A DNA stretch of 64,000 nt, taken from positions 53,505,025-53,569,024 of the forward strand of contig OX344763.1 of assembly GCA_947034895.1 (NCBI GenBank), given 5' to 3'. Positions 26,753 to 40,828 of the stretch are shown here, piece after piece; position 1 is the stretch's first letter, and each line of letters opens with the position of its first letter. The stretch comes from Rhytidiadelphus loreus. Its lineage: Eukaryota; Streptophyta; Bryopsida; Hypnales; Hylocomiaceae. Both the position numbers and the translations under genes were made by a program. The notes under the pieces were generated by a model. That model was not told where the DNA came from and ran no database searches. It saw nothing but the letters and a program-made list of their open reading frames with translations.

Positions 26753-28876
26753 GATTTCTAATTTTCTATAACATGAAAATACAGCGCAAGGTTCGTGCAT
26801 CAATTTCTAATTCAACGTCCAAGGTTATTCAATAACACCACCAAATGAATATTTCTTTGGATATATGGATTTAAGAAGAATTGCCACTTGCACCACATGT
26901 TTGCACATTCTTTTTCACTTGAATTTCATGAGTTCCAATTTTCTATAACATAAAATTACAGCGCAAGGTTGGTGCATCAATTTCTAATTCAACGTCCAAG
27001 GTCATTCAATGACACCACCAAATGAATATTTCTTTGGATATATGGATTTAAGGAGAATTGCCACTTGCACCACATGTTTGCACATTCTTTTTCACTTGAA
27101 TTTCATGAGTTCCAATTCTCTATAACATAAAACTAGAGCGCAAGATTCGTGCATCCATCTCTAGTATAACGTTCAAGGTCATTCAATGTCACCACCAAAT
27201 GAATATTTCTTTGGATATTTGGATTTAAGAAGAATTGCCACTTGCACCACAAGTTTGCACATTCTTTTTCACTTGAATTTCATGAGTTCCAATTTTGTAG
27301 GACATGAAAGTTCAACGCAAGCTTCGTGCATCAATTTCTAATTTAAAGTTCAAGGTCATTCAATGTCACCACCGAATGAATATTTCTTTGGATATTTGCA
27401 TTTAAGAATAATTGCCACTTGCACCACATGTTTGCACATTCTTTTTCACTTGAATTTCATGATTTCTAATTTTCTATAACATGAAAATACAGCGCAAGGT
27501 TCGTGCATCAATTTCTAATTCAACGTCCAAGGTTATTCAATAACACCACCAAATGAATATTTCTTTGGATATTTGGATTTAAGAAGAATTGCCACTTGCA
27601 CCACATGTTTGCACATTCTTTTTCACTTGAATTTCATGAGTTCCAATTTTCTATAACATAAAATTACAGCGCAAGGTTCGTGCATCAATTTCTAATTCAA
27701 CGTCCAAGGTCATTCAATGATACCACCAAATGAATATTTCTTTGGATATATGGATTTAAGTAGAATTGCCACTTGCACCACATGTTTGCACATTCTTTTT
27801 CACTTGAATTTCATGAGTTCCAATTCTCTATAACATAAAACTAGAGCGCAAGATTCGTGCATCCATCTCTAGTATAACGTTCAAGGTCATTCAATGTCAC
27901 CACCAAATGAATATTTCTTTGGATATTTGGATTTAAGAAGAATTGCCACTTGCACCACAAGTTTGCACATTCTTTTTCACTTGAATTTCATGAGTTCCAA
28001 TTTTGTAGGACATGAAAGTTCAACGCAAGCTTCGTGCATCAATTTCTAATTTAAAGTTCAAGGTCATTCAATGTCACCACCGAATGAATATTTCTTTGGA
28101 TATTTGCATTTAAGAATAATTGCCACTTGCACCACATGTTTGCACATTCTTTTTCACTTGAATTTCATGATTTCTAATTTTCTATAACATGAAAATACAG
28201 CGCAAGGTTCGTGCATCAATTTCTAATTCAACGTCCAAGGTTATTCAATAACACCACCAAATGAATATTTCTTTGGATATATGGATTTAAGAAGAATTGC
28301 CACTTGCACCACATGTTTGCACATTCTTTTTCACTTGAATTTCATGAGTTCCAATTTTCTATAACATAAAATTACAGCGCAAGGTTCGTGCATCATTTTC
28401 TAATTCAACGTCCAAGGTCATTCAATGATACCACCAAATGAATATTTCTTTGGATATATGGATTTAAGGAGAATTGCCACTTGCACCACATGTTTGCACA
28501 TTCTTTTTCACTTGAATTTCATGAGTTCCAATTCTCTATAACATAAAACTAGAGCGCAAGATTCGTGCATCCATCTCTAGTATAACGTTCAAGGTCATTC
28601 AATGTCACCACCAAATGAATATTTCTTTGGATATTTGGATTTAAGAAGAATTGCCACTTGCACCACAAGTTTGCACATTCTTTTTCACTTGAATTTCATG
28701 AGTTCCAATTTTGTAGGACATGAAAGTTCAACGCAAGCTTCGTGCATCAATTTCTAATTTAAAGTTCAAGGTCATTCAATGTCACCACCGAATGAATATT
28801 TCTTTGGATATTTGCATTTAAGAATAATTGCCACTTGCACCACATGTTTGCACATTCTTTTTCACTTGAATTTCAT
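26010..28876. repeat. 4-monomer HOR (708 bp), four copies
   Basis: Units begin near 26010, 26718, 27426 and 28134. Diagnostic phrases at exact 708-bp spacing: atatttgcatttaag (catttaag at 26691, 27399, 28107, 28815) and ctctagtataac (agtata at 26455, 27163, 27871, 28579). It looks like the preceding 6-mer minus the cattcattttcac / gacttcc pair of monomers, so the 4-mer probably arose from the 6-mer by loss of two monomers and was then amplified (inference). The same unit reappears inside 30242-33738. Confidence 0.88.
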
Positions 28877-30198
28877 GACTTCCAATTTTCTATGACATGA
28901 AAGTACAGCGCAAGGTTCGTGCATCAATTTCTAATTTAACGTCCAAGGTTATTCAATAATACCACCAAATGAATATATCTTTGGATATATGGATTTAAGA
29001 AGAATTGCCACTTGCACCACATGTTTGCACATTCATTTTCACTTGAATTTCATGAGTTCCAATTTTCTAGGACATGAAAGTTCAACGCAAGGTTCGTGCA
29101 TCAATTTCTAATTTAAAGTTCAAGGTCATTCAATGTCACCACCGAATGAATATTTCTTTGGATATTTGGATTTAAGAAGAATTGCCACTTGCACCACATG
29201 GTTGCACATTCTTTTTCACTTGAATTTCATGATTTCTAATTTTCTATAACATGAAAATACAGCGCAAGGTTCGTGCATCAATTTCTAATTCAACGTCCAA
29301 GGTTATTCAATAACACCACCAAATGAATATTTCTTTGGATATATGGATTTAAGAAGAATTGCCACTTGCACCACATGTTTGCACATTCTTTTTCACTTGA
29401 ATTTCATGAGTTCCAATTTTCTAGGACATGAATGTTCAACGCAAGGTTCGTGCATCAATTTCTAATTTAAAGTTCGAGGTCATTCAATGTCACCACCGAA
29501 TGAATATTTCTTTGGATATTTGGATTTACGAATAATTGCCACTTGCACCACATGTTTGCACATTCTTTTTCACTTGAATTTCATGATTTCTAATTTTCTA
29601 TAACATGAAAATACAGCGCAAGGTTCGTGCATCAATTTCTAATCTAACGTTGAAGGTCATTTAGTGTTACCACCAAATGAATATTTTTTTCGATATTTGG
29701 ATTGAAGAAGAATTGCAACTTGCACCACATGTTTCCACATTCTTTCTCACTTGAAATTCATGAGTTGCAATTTTCTAGGACATGAAAGTTCAACGCAAGG
29801 TTCGTGCATCAATTTCTAATTTAAAGTTCAAGGTCATTCAATATCACCACCGAATGAATATTTCTTTGGATATTTGGATTTCAGAAGAATTGCAACTTGC
29901 ACCACATGTTTGCACATTCTTTTTCACTTGAATTTCATGAGTTCTAATTTTCTATAACATGAAAATACAGTGCAAGGTTCGTGCATCAATTTCTAATTTA
30001 ACGTTCAAGATCATTCAATGTCACCGCCAAATTAATATTTCTTTGGATATTTGGATTTAAAAAGAATTGCCACTTGCACCACATGTTTGCACATTCTTTC
30101 TCACTTGAATTTCATGAGTTGCAATTTTCTATGACATGAAAGTATAACGCAAGGTTCGTGCATCAATTTCTAATTTAACGTCCAAGGTTATTCAATAA
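26702..30198. repeat. 20-monomer tandem duplication (3540 bp), copy 1
   Basis: This matches 30242-33738 at exactly 3540 bp. Line-by-line reading shows four mismatches, all in the first third: 27012 gacacc/gatacc, 27572 atttgg/atatgg, 27679 ttcgtg/ttggtg and 27761 taagtag/taaggag. From about 27762 to 30198 no difference was seen. It contains three to four 4-mer units followed by a non-4-mer tail with private variants gtttccacattc (29731), accacatggttgc and tcaatatcacc. Confidence 0.92.
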
Positions 30199-30241
30199 CA
30201 CCACCAAATGAATATTTCTTTGGATATATGGATTTAAGAAG

Positions 30242-33200
30242 AATTGCCACTTGCACCACATGTTTGCACATTCTTTTTCACTTGAATTTCATGATTTCTA
30301 ATTTTCTATAACATGAAAATACAGCGCAAGGTTCGTGCATCAATTTCTAATTCAACGTCCAAGGTTATTCAATAACACCACCAAATGAATATTTCTTTGG
30401 ATATATGGATTTAAGAAGAATTGCCACTTGCACCACATGTTTGCACATTCTTTTTCACTTGAATTTCATGAGTTCCAATTTTCTATAACATAAAATTACA
30501 GCGCAAGGTTGGTGCATCAATTTCTAATTCAACGTCCAAGGTCATTCAATGATACCACCAAATGAATATTTCTTTGGATATATGGATTTAAGGAGAATTG
30601 CCACTTGCACCACATGTTTGCACATTCTTTTTCACTTGAATTTCATGAGTTCCAATTCTCTATAACATAAAACTAGAGCGCAAGATTCGTGCATCCATCT
30701 CTAGTATAACGTTCAAGGTCATTCAATGTCACCACCAAATGAATATTTCTTTGGATATTTGGATTTAAGAAGAATTGCCACTTGCACCACAAGTTTGCAC
30801 ATTCTTTTTCACTTGAATTTCATGAGTTCCAATTTTGTAGGACATGAAAGTTCAACGCAAGCTTCGTGCATCAATTTCTAATTTAAAGTTCAAGGTCATT
30901 CAATGTCACCACCGAATGAATATTTCTTTGGATATTTGCATTTAAGAATAATTGCCACTTGCACCACATGTTTGCACATTCTTTTTCACTTGAATTTCAT
31001 GATTTCTAATTTTCTATAACATGAAAATACAGCGCAAGGTTCGTGCATCAATTTCTAATTCAACGTCCAAGGTTATTCAATAACACCACCAAATGAATAT
31101 TTCTTTGGATATATGGATTTAAGAAGAATTGCCACTTGCACCACATGTTTGCACATTCTTTTTCACTTGAATTTCATGAGTTCCAATTTTCTATAACATA
31201 AAATTACAGCGCAAGGTTGGTGCATCAATTTCTAATTCAACGTCCAAGGTCATTCAATGATACCACCAAATGAATATTTCTTTGGATATATGGATTTAAG
31301 GAGAATTGCCACTTGCACCACATGTTTGCACATTCTTTTTCACTTGAATTTCATGAGTTCCAATTCTCTATAACATAAAACTAGAGCGCAAGATTCGTGC
31401 ATCCATCTCTAGTATAACGTTCAAGGTCATTCAATGTCACCACCAAATGAATATTTCTTTGGATATTTGGATTTAAGAAGAATTGCCACTTGCACCACAA
31501 GTTTGCACATTCTTTTTCACTTGAATTTCATGAGTTCCAATTTTGTAGGACATGAAAGTTCAACGCAAGCTTCGTGCATCAATTTCTAATTTAAAGTTCA
31601 AGGTCATTCAATGTCACCACCGAATGAATATTTCTTTGGATATTTGCATTTAAGAATAATTGCCACTTGCACCACATGTTTGCACATTCTTTTTCACTTG
31701 AATTTCATGATTTCTAATTTTCTATAACATGAAAATACAGCGCAAGGTTCGTGCATCAATTTCTAATTCAACGTCCAAGGTTATTCAATAACACCACCAA
31801 ATGAATATTTCTTTGGATATATGGATTTAAGAAGAATTGCCACTTGCACCACATGTTTGCACATTCTTTTTCACTTGAATTTCATGAGTTCCAATTTTCT
31901 ATAACATAAAATTACAGCGCAAGGTTCGTGCATCATTTTCTAATTCAACGTCCAAGGTCATTCAATGATACCACCAAATGAATATTTCTTTGGATATATG
32001 GATTTAAGGAGAATTGCCACTTGCACCACATGTTTGCACATTCTTTTTCACTTGAATTTCATGAGTTCCAATTCTCTATAACATAAAACTAGAGCGCAAG
32101 ATTCGTGCATCCATCTCTAGTATAACGTTCAAGGTCATTCAATGTCACCACCAAATGAATATTTCTTTGGATATTTGGATTTAAGAAGAATTGCCACTTG
32201 CACCACAAGTTTGCACATTCTTTTTCACTTGAATTTCATGAGTTCCAATTTTGTAGGACATGAAAGTTCAACGCAAGCTTCGTGCATCAATTTCTAATTT
32301 AAAGTTCAAGGTCATTCAATGTCACCACCGAATGAATATTTCTTTGGATATTTGCATTTAAGAATAATTGCCACTTGCACCACATGTTTGCACATTCTTT
32401 TTCACTTGAATTTCATGACTTCCAATTTTCTATGACATGAAAGTACAGCGCAAGGTTCGTGCATCAATTTCTAATTTAACGTCCAAGGTTATTCAATAAT
32501 ACCACCAAATGAATATATCTTTGGATATATGGATTTAAGAAGAATTGCCACTTGCACCACATGTTTGCACATTCATTTTCACTTGAATTTCATGAGTTCC
32601 AATTTTCTAGGACATGAAAGTTCAACGCAAGGTTCGTGCATCAATTTCTAATTTAAAGTTCAAGGTCATTCAATGTCACCACCGAATGAATATTTCTTTG
32701 GATATTTGGATTTAAGAAGAATTGCCACTTGCACCACATGGTTGCACATTCTTTTTCACTTGAATTTCATGATTTCTAATTTTCTATAACATGAAAATAC
32801 AGCGCAAGGTTCGTGCATCAATTTCTAATTCAACGTCCAAGGTTATTCAATAACACCACCAAATGAATATTTCTTTGGATATATGGATTTAAGAAGAATT
32901 GCCACTTGCACCACATGTTTGCACATTCTTTTTCACTTGAATTTCATGAGTTCCAATTTTCTAGGACATGAATGTTCAACGCAAGGTTCGTGCATCAATT
33001 TCTAATTTAAAGTTCGAGGTCATTCAATGTCACCACCGAATGAATATTTCTTTGGATATTTGGATTTACGAATAATTGCCACTTGCACCACATGTTTGCA
33101 CATTCTTTTTCACTTGAATTTCATGATTTCTAATTTTCTATAACATGAAAATACAGCGCAAGGTTCGTGCATCAATTTCTAATCTAACGTTGAAGGTCAT

Positions 33201-33738
33201 TTAGTGTTACCACCAAATGAATATTTTTTTCGATATTTGGATTGAAGAAGAATTGCAACTTGCACCACATGTTTCCACATTCTTTCTCACTTGAAATTCA
33301 TGAGTTGCAATTTTCTAGGACATGAAAGTTCAACGCAAGGTTCGTGCATCAATTTCTAATTTAAAGTTCAAGGTCATTCAATATCACCACCGAATGAATA
33401 TTTCTTTGGATATTTGGATTTCAGAAGAATTGCAACTTGCACCACATGTTTGCACATTCTTTTTCACTTGAATTTCATGAGTTCTAATTTTCTATAACAT
33501 GAAAATACAGTGCAAGGTTCGTGCATCAATTTCTAATTTAACGTTCAAGATCATTCAATGTCACCGCCAAATTAATATTTCTTTGGATATTTGGATTTAA
33601 AAAGAATTGCCACTTGCACCACATGTTTGCACATTCTTTCTCACTTGAATTTCATGAGTTGCAATTTTCTATGACATGAAAGTATAACGCAAGGTTCGTG
33701 CATCAATTTCTAATTTAACGTCCAAGGTTATTCAATAA
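30242..33738. repeat. 20-monomer tandem duplication (3540 bp), copy 2
   Basis: Second copy, directly following the first. Marker gtttccacattc is at 33271 (29731 + 3540), and catttaag at 30939, 31647 and 32355. The copies stop matching where 30199 reads caataaca and 33739 reads caataata. Confidence 0.92.
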
Positions 33739-35651
33739 TACCACCAAATTAATATTTCTTTGGATATTTGGATTTAAAAAGAATTGCCACTTGCACCACA
33801 TGTTTGCACATTTTTTTTCACTTGAATTTCATGAGTTCCAATTCTATAGGACATGAAAGTTCAACGCAAGGTTCGTGCATCAATTTCTAATTCAACGTCC
33901 AAGGTCATTCAATGTGACCACCAAATGAATATTTCTTTGGATATTTGGATTTAAGAAGAATTGTTACTTGCACCACCTGTTTGCACATTTTTTTTCACTT
34001 GAATTTCATGATTTCTAATTTTCTATAACATAAAATTACAGCGCAAGGTTGGTGCATCAATTTCTAATTCAACGTCCAAGGTCATTTAATGTGACCACCA
34101 AATGAATATTTTTTTCGATATTTGGATTGAAGAAGAATTGCAACTTGCACCACATGTTTGCACATTCTTTCTCACTTGAAATTCATGAGTTGCAATTTTC
34201 TAGGACATGAAAGTTCAACGCAAGGTTCGTGCATCAATTTCTAATTTAAAGTTCAAGGTCATTCAATGTCACCACCAAATGAATATTTCTTTGGATATAT
34301 GGATTTAAGAAGAATTGCCACTTGCACCACATGTTTGCACATTCTTTTTCACTTGAATTTCATGAGTTCCAATTTTCTAGGACATGAAAGTTCAACGCAA
34401 GGTTCGTGCATCAATTTCTAATTTAAAGTTCGAGGTCATTCAATGTCACCACCGAATGAATATTTCTTTGGATATTTGGATTTAAGAATAATTGCCACTT
34501 GCACCACATGTTTGCACATTCTTTTTCACTTGAATTTCATGAGTTCCAATTTTCTAGGACATGAAAGTTCAACGCAAGGTTCGTGCATCAATTTCTAATA
34601 TAAAGTTCGAGGTCATTCAATGTCACCACCGAATGAATATTTCTTTGGATATTTGGATTTAAGAAGAATTGCGACTTGCACCACATGATTGCACATTCTT
34701 TTTCACTTGAATTTCATGAGTTCTAATTTTCTATAACATAAAATTACAGCGCAAGGTTGGTGCATCAATTTCTAATTCAACGTCCAAGGTCATTTAATGT
34801 GACCACCAAATGAATATTTCTTTGGATATATGGATTTAAGAAGAATTGCCACTTGCACCACATGTTTGCACATTCTTTTTCACTTGAATTTCATGAGTTC
34901 CAATTTTCTAGGACATGAAAGTTCAACGCAAGGTTCGTGCATCAATTTCTAATTTAAAGTTCGAGGTCATTCAATGTCACCACCGAATGAATATTTCTTT
35001 GGATATTTGGATTTAAGAATAATTGCCACTTGCACCACATGTTTGCACATTCTTTTTCACTTGAATTTCATGATTTCTATTATTCTATAAAATGAAAATA
35101 CAGCGCAAGGTTCGTGCATCAATTTCTAATCTAACGTTGAAGGTCATTTAGTGTTACCACCAAATGAATATTTTTTTCGATATTTGGATTGAAGAAGAAT
35201 TGCAACTTGCACCACATGTTTGTACATTCTTTCTCACTTGAAATTCATGAGTTGCAATTTTCTAGGACATGAAAGTTCAACGCAAGGTTCGTGCATCAAT
35301 TTCTAATTTAAAGTTCAAGGTCATTCAATGTCACCACCGAATGAATATTTCTTTGGATATTTGGATTTAAGAATAATTGCCACTTGCACCACATGTTTGC
35401 ACATTCTTTTTCACTTGAATTTCATGATTTCTAATTTTCTATAAAATGAAAATACAGCGCAAGGTTCGTGCATCAATTACTAATTTAACGTCCAAGGTCA
35501 TTCAACGATACCACCCAAATGAATATTTCTTTGGATATTTGGATTGAAGAAGAATTGCCACTTGCACCACGTGTTTGCACATTCTTTTTCACTTGAATTT
35601 CATGATTTCTAATTTTCTATAACATGAAAATACAGCGCAAGGTTCGTGCAT
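33434..35651. repeat. 2.2-kb segment repeated without visible change at 40164-42381
   Basis: Offset 6730 bp: 38 monomers plus four single-base insertions lying between. Shared private variants include caattctataggac, ctattattctataaaatg, tgtttgtacattc (35221/41951), aatataaagttcg and catcaattactaattt. Reading line by line I found no mismatch. It ends at 35652 (gcatcaat versus gcattaat). Confidence 0.9.
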
Positions 35652-36432
35652 CAATTTCTAATTTAACGTCCAAGGTTATTCAATAACACCACCAAATTAA
35701 TATTTCTTTGTATATATGGATTTAAGAAGAATTGCCACTTGCACCACATGTTTGCACATTCTTTTTCACTTGAATTTCATGAGTTCCAATTTTCTAGGAC
35801 ATGAAAGTTCAAGGCAAGGTTCGTGCATCAATTTCTAATTCAACGTCCAAGGTCATTCAATGTGACCACCAAATGAATATTTCTTTGGATATTTGGATTT
35901 AAGAAGAATTGTTACTTGCACCACTTGTTTGCACATTCTTTTTCACTTCAATTTCATGACTTCTAATTTTCTATAACATGAAAATACAGCGCAAGGTTCG
36001 TTCGTCAATTTCTAATTCAACGTCCAAGGTCATTCAATGTGGCCACCAAATGAATATTTCTTTGGATATTTGGATTTAAAAAGAATTGCAACTTGCACCA
36101 CCTGTTTGCACATTCTTTTTCACTTGAGTTTCATGAGTTCTAATTTTCTATAACATGAAAATACAGTGCAAGGTTCGTGCATCAATTTCTAATTTAACGT
36201 TCAAGATCATTCAATGTCACCGCCAAATTAATATTTCTTTGGATATTTGGATTTAAAAAGAATTGCCACTTGCACCACATGTTTGCACATTCTTTTTCAC
36301 TTGAATTTCATGAGTTCTAATTTTCTATAACATGAAAATACAACGCAAGGTTCGTGCATCAATTTCTAATTCAACGTCCAAGGTTATTCAATAATACCAC
36401 CAAATTAATATTTCTTTGGATATTTGGATTTA
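35570..36432. repeat. Segment repeated at 39113-39975 (20 monomers away)
   Basis: Offset 3543 bp: 20 monomers plus three inserted bases. Shared rare variants are tttctttgtatatatgg, gttcaaggcaagg (35809/39352), cacttcaatttcatgac, ttcgttcgtcaattt and caatgtggccacc. It ends at ggatttaagaataa versus ggatttaaaaagaa. Confidence 0.85.
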
Positions 36433-36694
36433 AGAATAATTGCCACTTGCACCACATGTTTGCACATTCTTTTTCACTTGAATTTCATGATTTCTAATTT
36501 TCTATAACATAAAATTACAGCGCAAGGTTGGTGCATCAATTTCTAATTCAACGTCCAAGGTCATTCAACGATACCACCCAAATGAATATTTCTTTGGATA
36601 TTTGGATTGAAGAAGAATTGCCACTTGCACCACGTGTTTGCACATTCTTTTTCACTTGAATTTCATGATTTCTAATTTTCTATAACATAAAATT

Positions 36695-39600
36695 ACAGCG
36701 CAAGGTTCGTGCATCAATTACTAATTTAACGTCCAAGGTCATTCAACGATACCACCCAAATGAATATTTCTTTGGATATTTGGATTGAAGAAGAATTGCC
36801 ACTTGCACCACGTGTTTGCACATTCTTTTTCACTTGAATTTCATGATTTCTAATTTTCTATAACATGAAAATACAGCGCAAGGTTCGTGCATTAATTTCT
36901 AATTTAACGTTCAAGGTCATTCAATGTCACCGCCAAATTAATATTTCTTTGGATATTTGGATTTAAGAATAATTGCCACTTGCACCACATGTTTGCACAT
37001 TCTTTTTCACTTGAATTTCATGATTTCTAATTTTCTATAACATAAAATTACAGCGCAAGGTTGGTGCATCAATTTCTAATTCAACGTCCAAGGTCATTTA
37101 ATGTGACCACCAAATGAATATTTTTTTCGATAATTGGATTGAAGAAGAATTGCAACTTGCACCACATGTTTGCACATTCTTTCTCACTTGAAATTCATGA
37201 GTTGCAATTTTCTAGGACATGAAAGTTCAACGCAAGGTTCGTGCATCAATTTCTAATTTAAAGTTCAAGGTCATTCAATGTCACCACCAAATGAATATTT
37301 CTTTGGATATATGGATTTAAGAAGAATTGCCACTTGCACCACATGTTTGCACATTCTTTTTCACTTGAATTTCATGAGTTCCAATTTTCTAGGACATGAA
37401 AGTTCAACGCAAGGTTCGTGCATCAATTTCTAATTTAAAGTTCGAGGTCATTCAATGTCACCACCGAATGAATATTTCTTTGGATATTTGGATTTAAGAA
37501 TAATTGCCACTTGCACCACATGTTTGCACATTCTTTTTCACTTGAATTTCATGAGTTCCAATTTTCTAGGACATGAAAGTTCAACGCAAGGTTCGTGCAT
37601 CAATTTCTAATATAAAGTTCGAGGTCATTCAATGTCACCACCGAATGAATATTTCTTTGGATATTTGGATTTAAGAAGAATTGCGACTTGCACCACATGA
37701 TTGCACATTCTTTTTCACTTGAATTTCATGAGTTCCAATTTTCTAGGACATGAAAGTTCAACGCAAGGTTCGTGCGTCAATCTCTAATTTAAAGTTCAAG
37801 TTCATTTAATGTGACCACCAAATGAATATTTCTTTGGATATTTGGATTTAAGAATAATTGCCACTTGCACCACATGTTTGCACATTCTTTTTCACTTGAA
37901 TTTCATGATTTCTAATTTTCTATAAAATGAAAATACAGCGCAAGGTTCGTGCATCAATTTCTAATCTAACGTTGAAGGTCATTTAGTGTTACCACCAAAT
38001 GAATATTTTTTTCGATATTTGGATTGAAGAAGAATTGCAACTTGCACCACATGTTTGCACATTCTTTCTCACTTGAAATTCATGAGTTGCAATTTTCTAG
38101 GACATGAAAGTTCAACGCAAGGTTCGTGCATCAATTTCTAATTTAAAGTTCAAGGTCATTCAATGTCACCACCGAATGAATATTTCTTTGGATATTTGGA
38201 TTTAAGAATAATTGCCACTTGCACCACATGTTTGCACATTCTTTTTCACTTGAATTTCATGATTTCTAATTTTCTATAACATAAAATTACAGCGCAAGGT
38301 TGGTGCATCAATTTCTAATTCAACGTCCAAGGTCATTTAATGTGACCACCAAATGAATATTTCTTTGGATATATGGATTTAAGAAGAATTGCCACTTGCA
38401 CCACATGTTTGCACATTCTTTTTCACTTGAATTTCATGAGTTCCAATTTTCTAGGACATGAAAGTTCAACGCAAGGTTCGTGCATCAATTTCTAATTTAA
38501 AGTTCGAGGTCATTCAATGTCACCACCGAATGAATATTTCTTTGGATATTTGGATTTAAGAATAATTGCCACTTGCACCACATGTTTGCACATTCTTTTT
38601 CACTTGAATTTCATGATTTCTAATTTTCTATAAAATGAAAATACAGCGCAAGGTTCGTGCATCAATTTCTAATCTAACGTTGAAGGTCATTTAGTGTTAC
38701 CACCAAATGAATATTTTTTTCGATATTTGGATTTAAGAAGAATTGCAACTTGCACCACATGTTTGCACATTCTTTCTCACTTGAAATTCATGAGTTGCAA
38801 TTTTCTAGGACATGAAAGTTCAACGCAAGGTTCGTGCATCAATTTCTAATTTAAAGTTCAAGGTCATTCAATGTCACCACCGAATGAATATTTCTTTGGA
38901 TATTTGGATTTAAGAATAATTGCCACTTGCACCACATGTTTGCACATTCTTTTTCACTTGAATTTCATGATTTCTAATTTTCTATAACATGAAAATACAG
39001 CGCAAGGTTCGTGCATCAATTTCTAATTTAACGTCCAAGGTCATTCAACGATACCACCCAAATGAATATTTCTTTGGATATTTGGATTTAAGAAGAATTG
39101 CCCCTTGCACCACGTGTTTGCACATTCTTTTTCACTTGAATTTCATGATTTCTAATTTTCTATAACATGAAAATACAGCGCAAGGTTCGTGCATCAATTT
39201 CTAATTTAACGTCCAAGGTTATTCAATAACACCACCAAATTAATATTTCTTTGTATATATGGATTTAAGAAGAATTGCCACTTGCACCACATGTTTGCAC
39301 ATTCTTTTTCACTTGAATTTCATGAGTTCCAATTTTCTAGGACATGAAAGTTCAAGGCAAGGTTCGTGCATCAATTTCTAATTCAACGTCCAAGGTCATT
39401 CAATGTGACCACCAAATGAATATTTCTTTGGATATTTGGATTTAAGAAGAATTGTTACTTGCACCACTTGTTTGCACATTCTTTTTCACTTCAATTTCAT
39501 GACTTCTAATTTTCTATAACATGAAAATACAGCGCAAGGTTCGTTCGTCAATTTCTAATTCAACGTCCAAGGTCATTCAATGTGGCCACCAAATGAATAT

Positions 39601-40828
39601 TTCTTTGGATATTTGGATTTAAAAAGAATTGCAACTTGCACCACCTGTTTGCACATTCTTTTTCACTTGAGTTTCATGAGTTCTAATTTTCTATAACATG
39701 AAAATACAGTGCAAGGTTCGTGCATCAATTTCTAATTTAACGTTCAAGATCATTCAATGTCACCGCCAAATTAATATTTCTTTGGATATTTGGATTTAAA
39801 AAGAATTGCCACTTGCACCACATGTTTGCACATTCTTTTTCACTTGAATTTCATGAGTTCTAATTTTCTATAACATGAAAATACAACGCAAGGTTCGTGC
39901 ATCAATTTCTAATTCAACGTCCAAGGTTATTCAATAATACCACCAAATTAATATTTCTTTGGATATTTGGATTTAAAAAGAATTGCCACTTGCACCACAT
40001 GTTTGCACATTTTTTTTCACTTGAATTTCATGACTTCTAATTTTCTATAAGATGAAAATACAGCGCAAGGTTCGTGCATCAATTTCTAATTCAACGTCCA
40101 AGGTCATTCAATGTGACCACCAAATGAATATTTCTTCGGATATTTGGATTTAAGAAGAATTGCGACTTGCACCACATGTTTGCACATTCTTTTTCACTTG
40201 AATTTCATGAGTTCTAATTTTCTATAACATGAAAATACAGTGCAAGGTTCGTGCATCAATTTCTAATTTAACGTTCAAGATCATTCAATGTCACCGCCAA
40301 ATTAATATTTCTTTGGATATTTGGATTTAAAAAGAATTGCCACTTGCACCACATGTTTGCACATTCTTTCTCACTTGAATTTCATGAGTTGCAATTTTCT
40401 ATGACATGAAAGTATAACGCAAGGTTCGTGCATCAATTTCTAATTTAACGTCCAAGGTTATTCAATAATACCACCAAATTAATATTTCTTTGGATATTTG
40501 GATTTAAAAAGAATTGCCACTTGCACCACATGTTTGCACATTTTTTTTCACTTGAATTTCATGAGTTCCAATTCTATAGGACATGAAAGTTCAACGCAAG
40601 GTTCGTGCATCAATTTCTAATTCAACGTCCAAGGTCATTCAATGTGACCACCAAATGAATATTTCTTTGGATATTTGGATTTAAGAAGAATTGTTACTTG
40701 CACCACCTGTTTGCACATTTTTTTTCACTTGAATTTCATGATTTCTAATTTTCTATAACATAAAATTACAGCGCAAGGTTGGTGCATCAATTTCTAATTC
40801 AACGTCCAAGGTCATTTAATGTGACCAC
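36695..40828. repeat. 4.1-kb segment duplicated at 42184-46317, copy 1
   Basis: Offset 5489 bp (31 monomers plus two inserted bases). I found one difference in about 4134 bp: 37789 taattta versus 43278 taatata. Private markers: tcgataattggattg (37131/42620), gtgcgtcaatctc, ccccttgcaccacgtg, tgtatatatgg (39252/44741) and atttcttcggat. The copies part at 40829 (gaccacca versus gaccacga). Confidence 0.92.
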
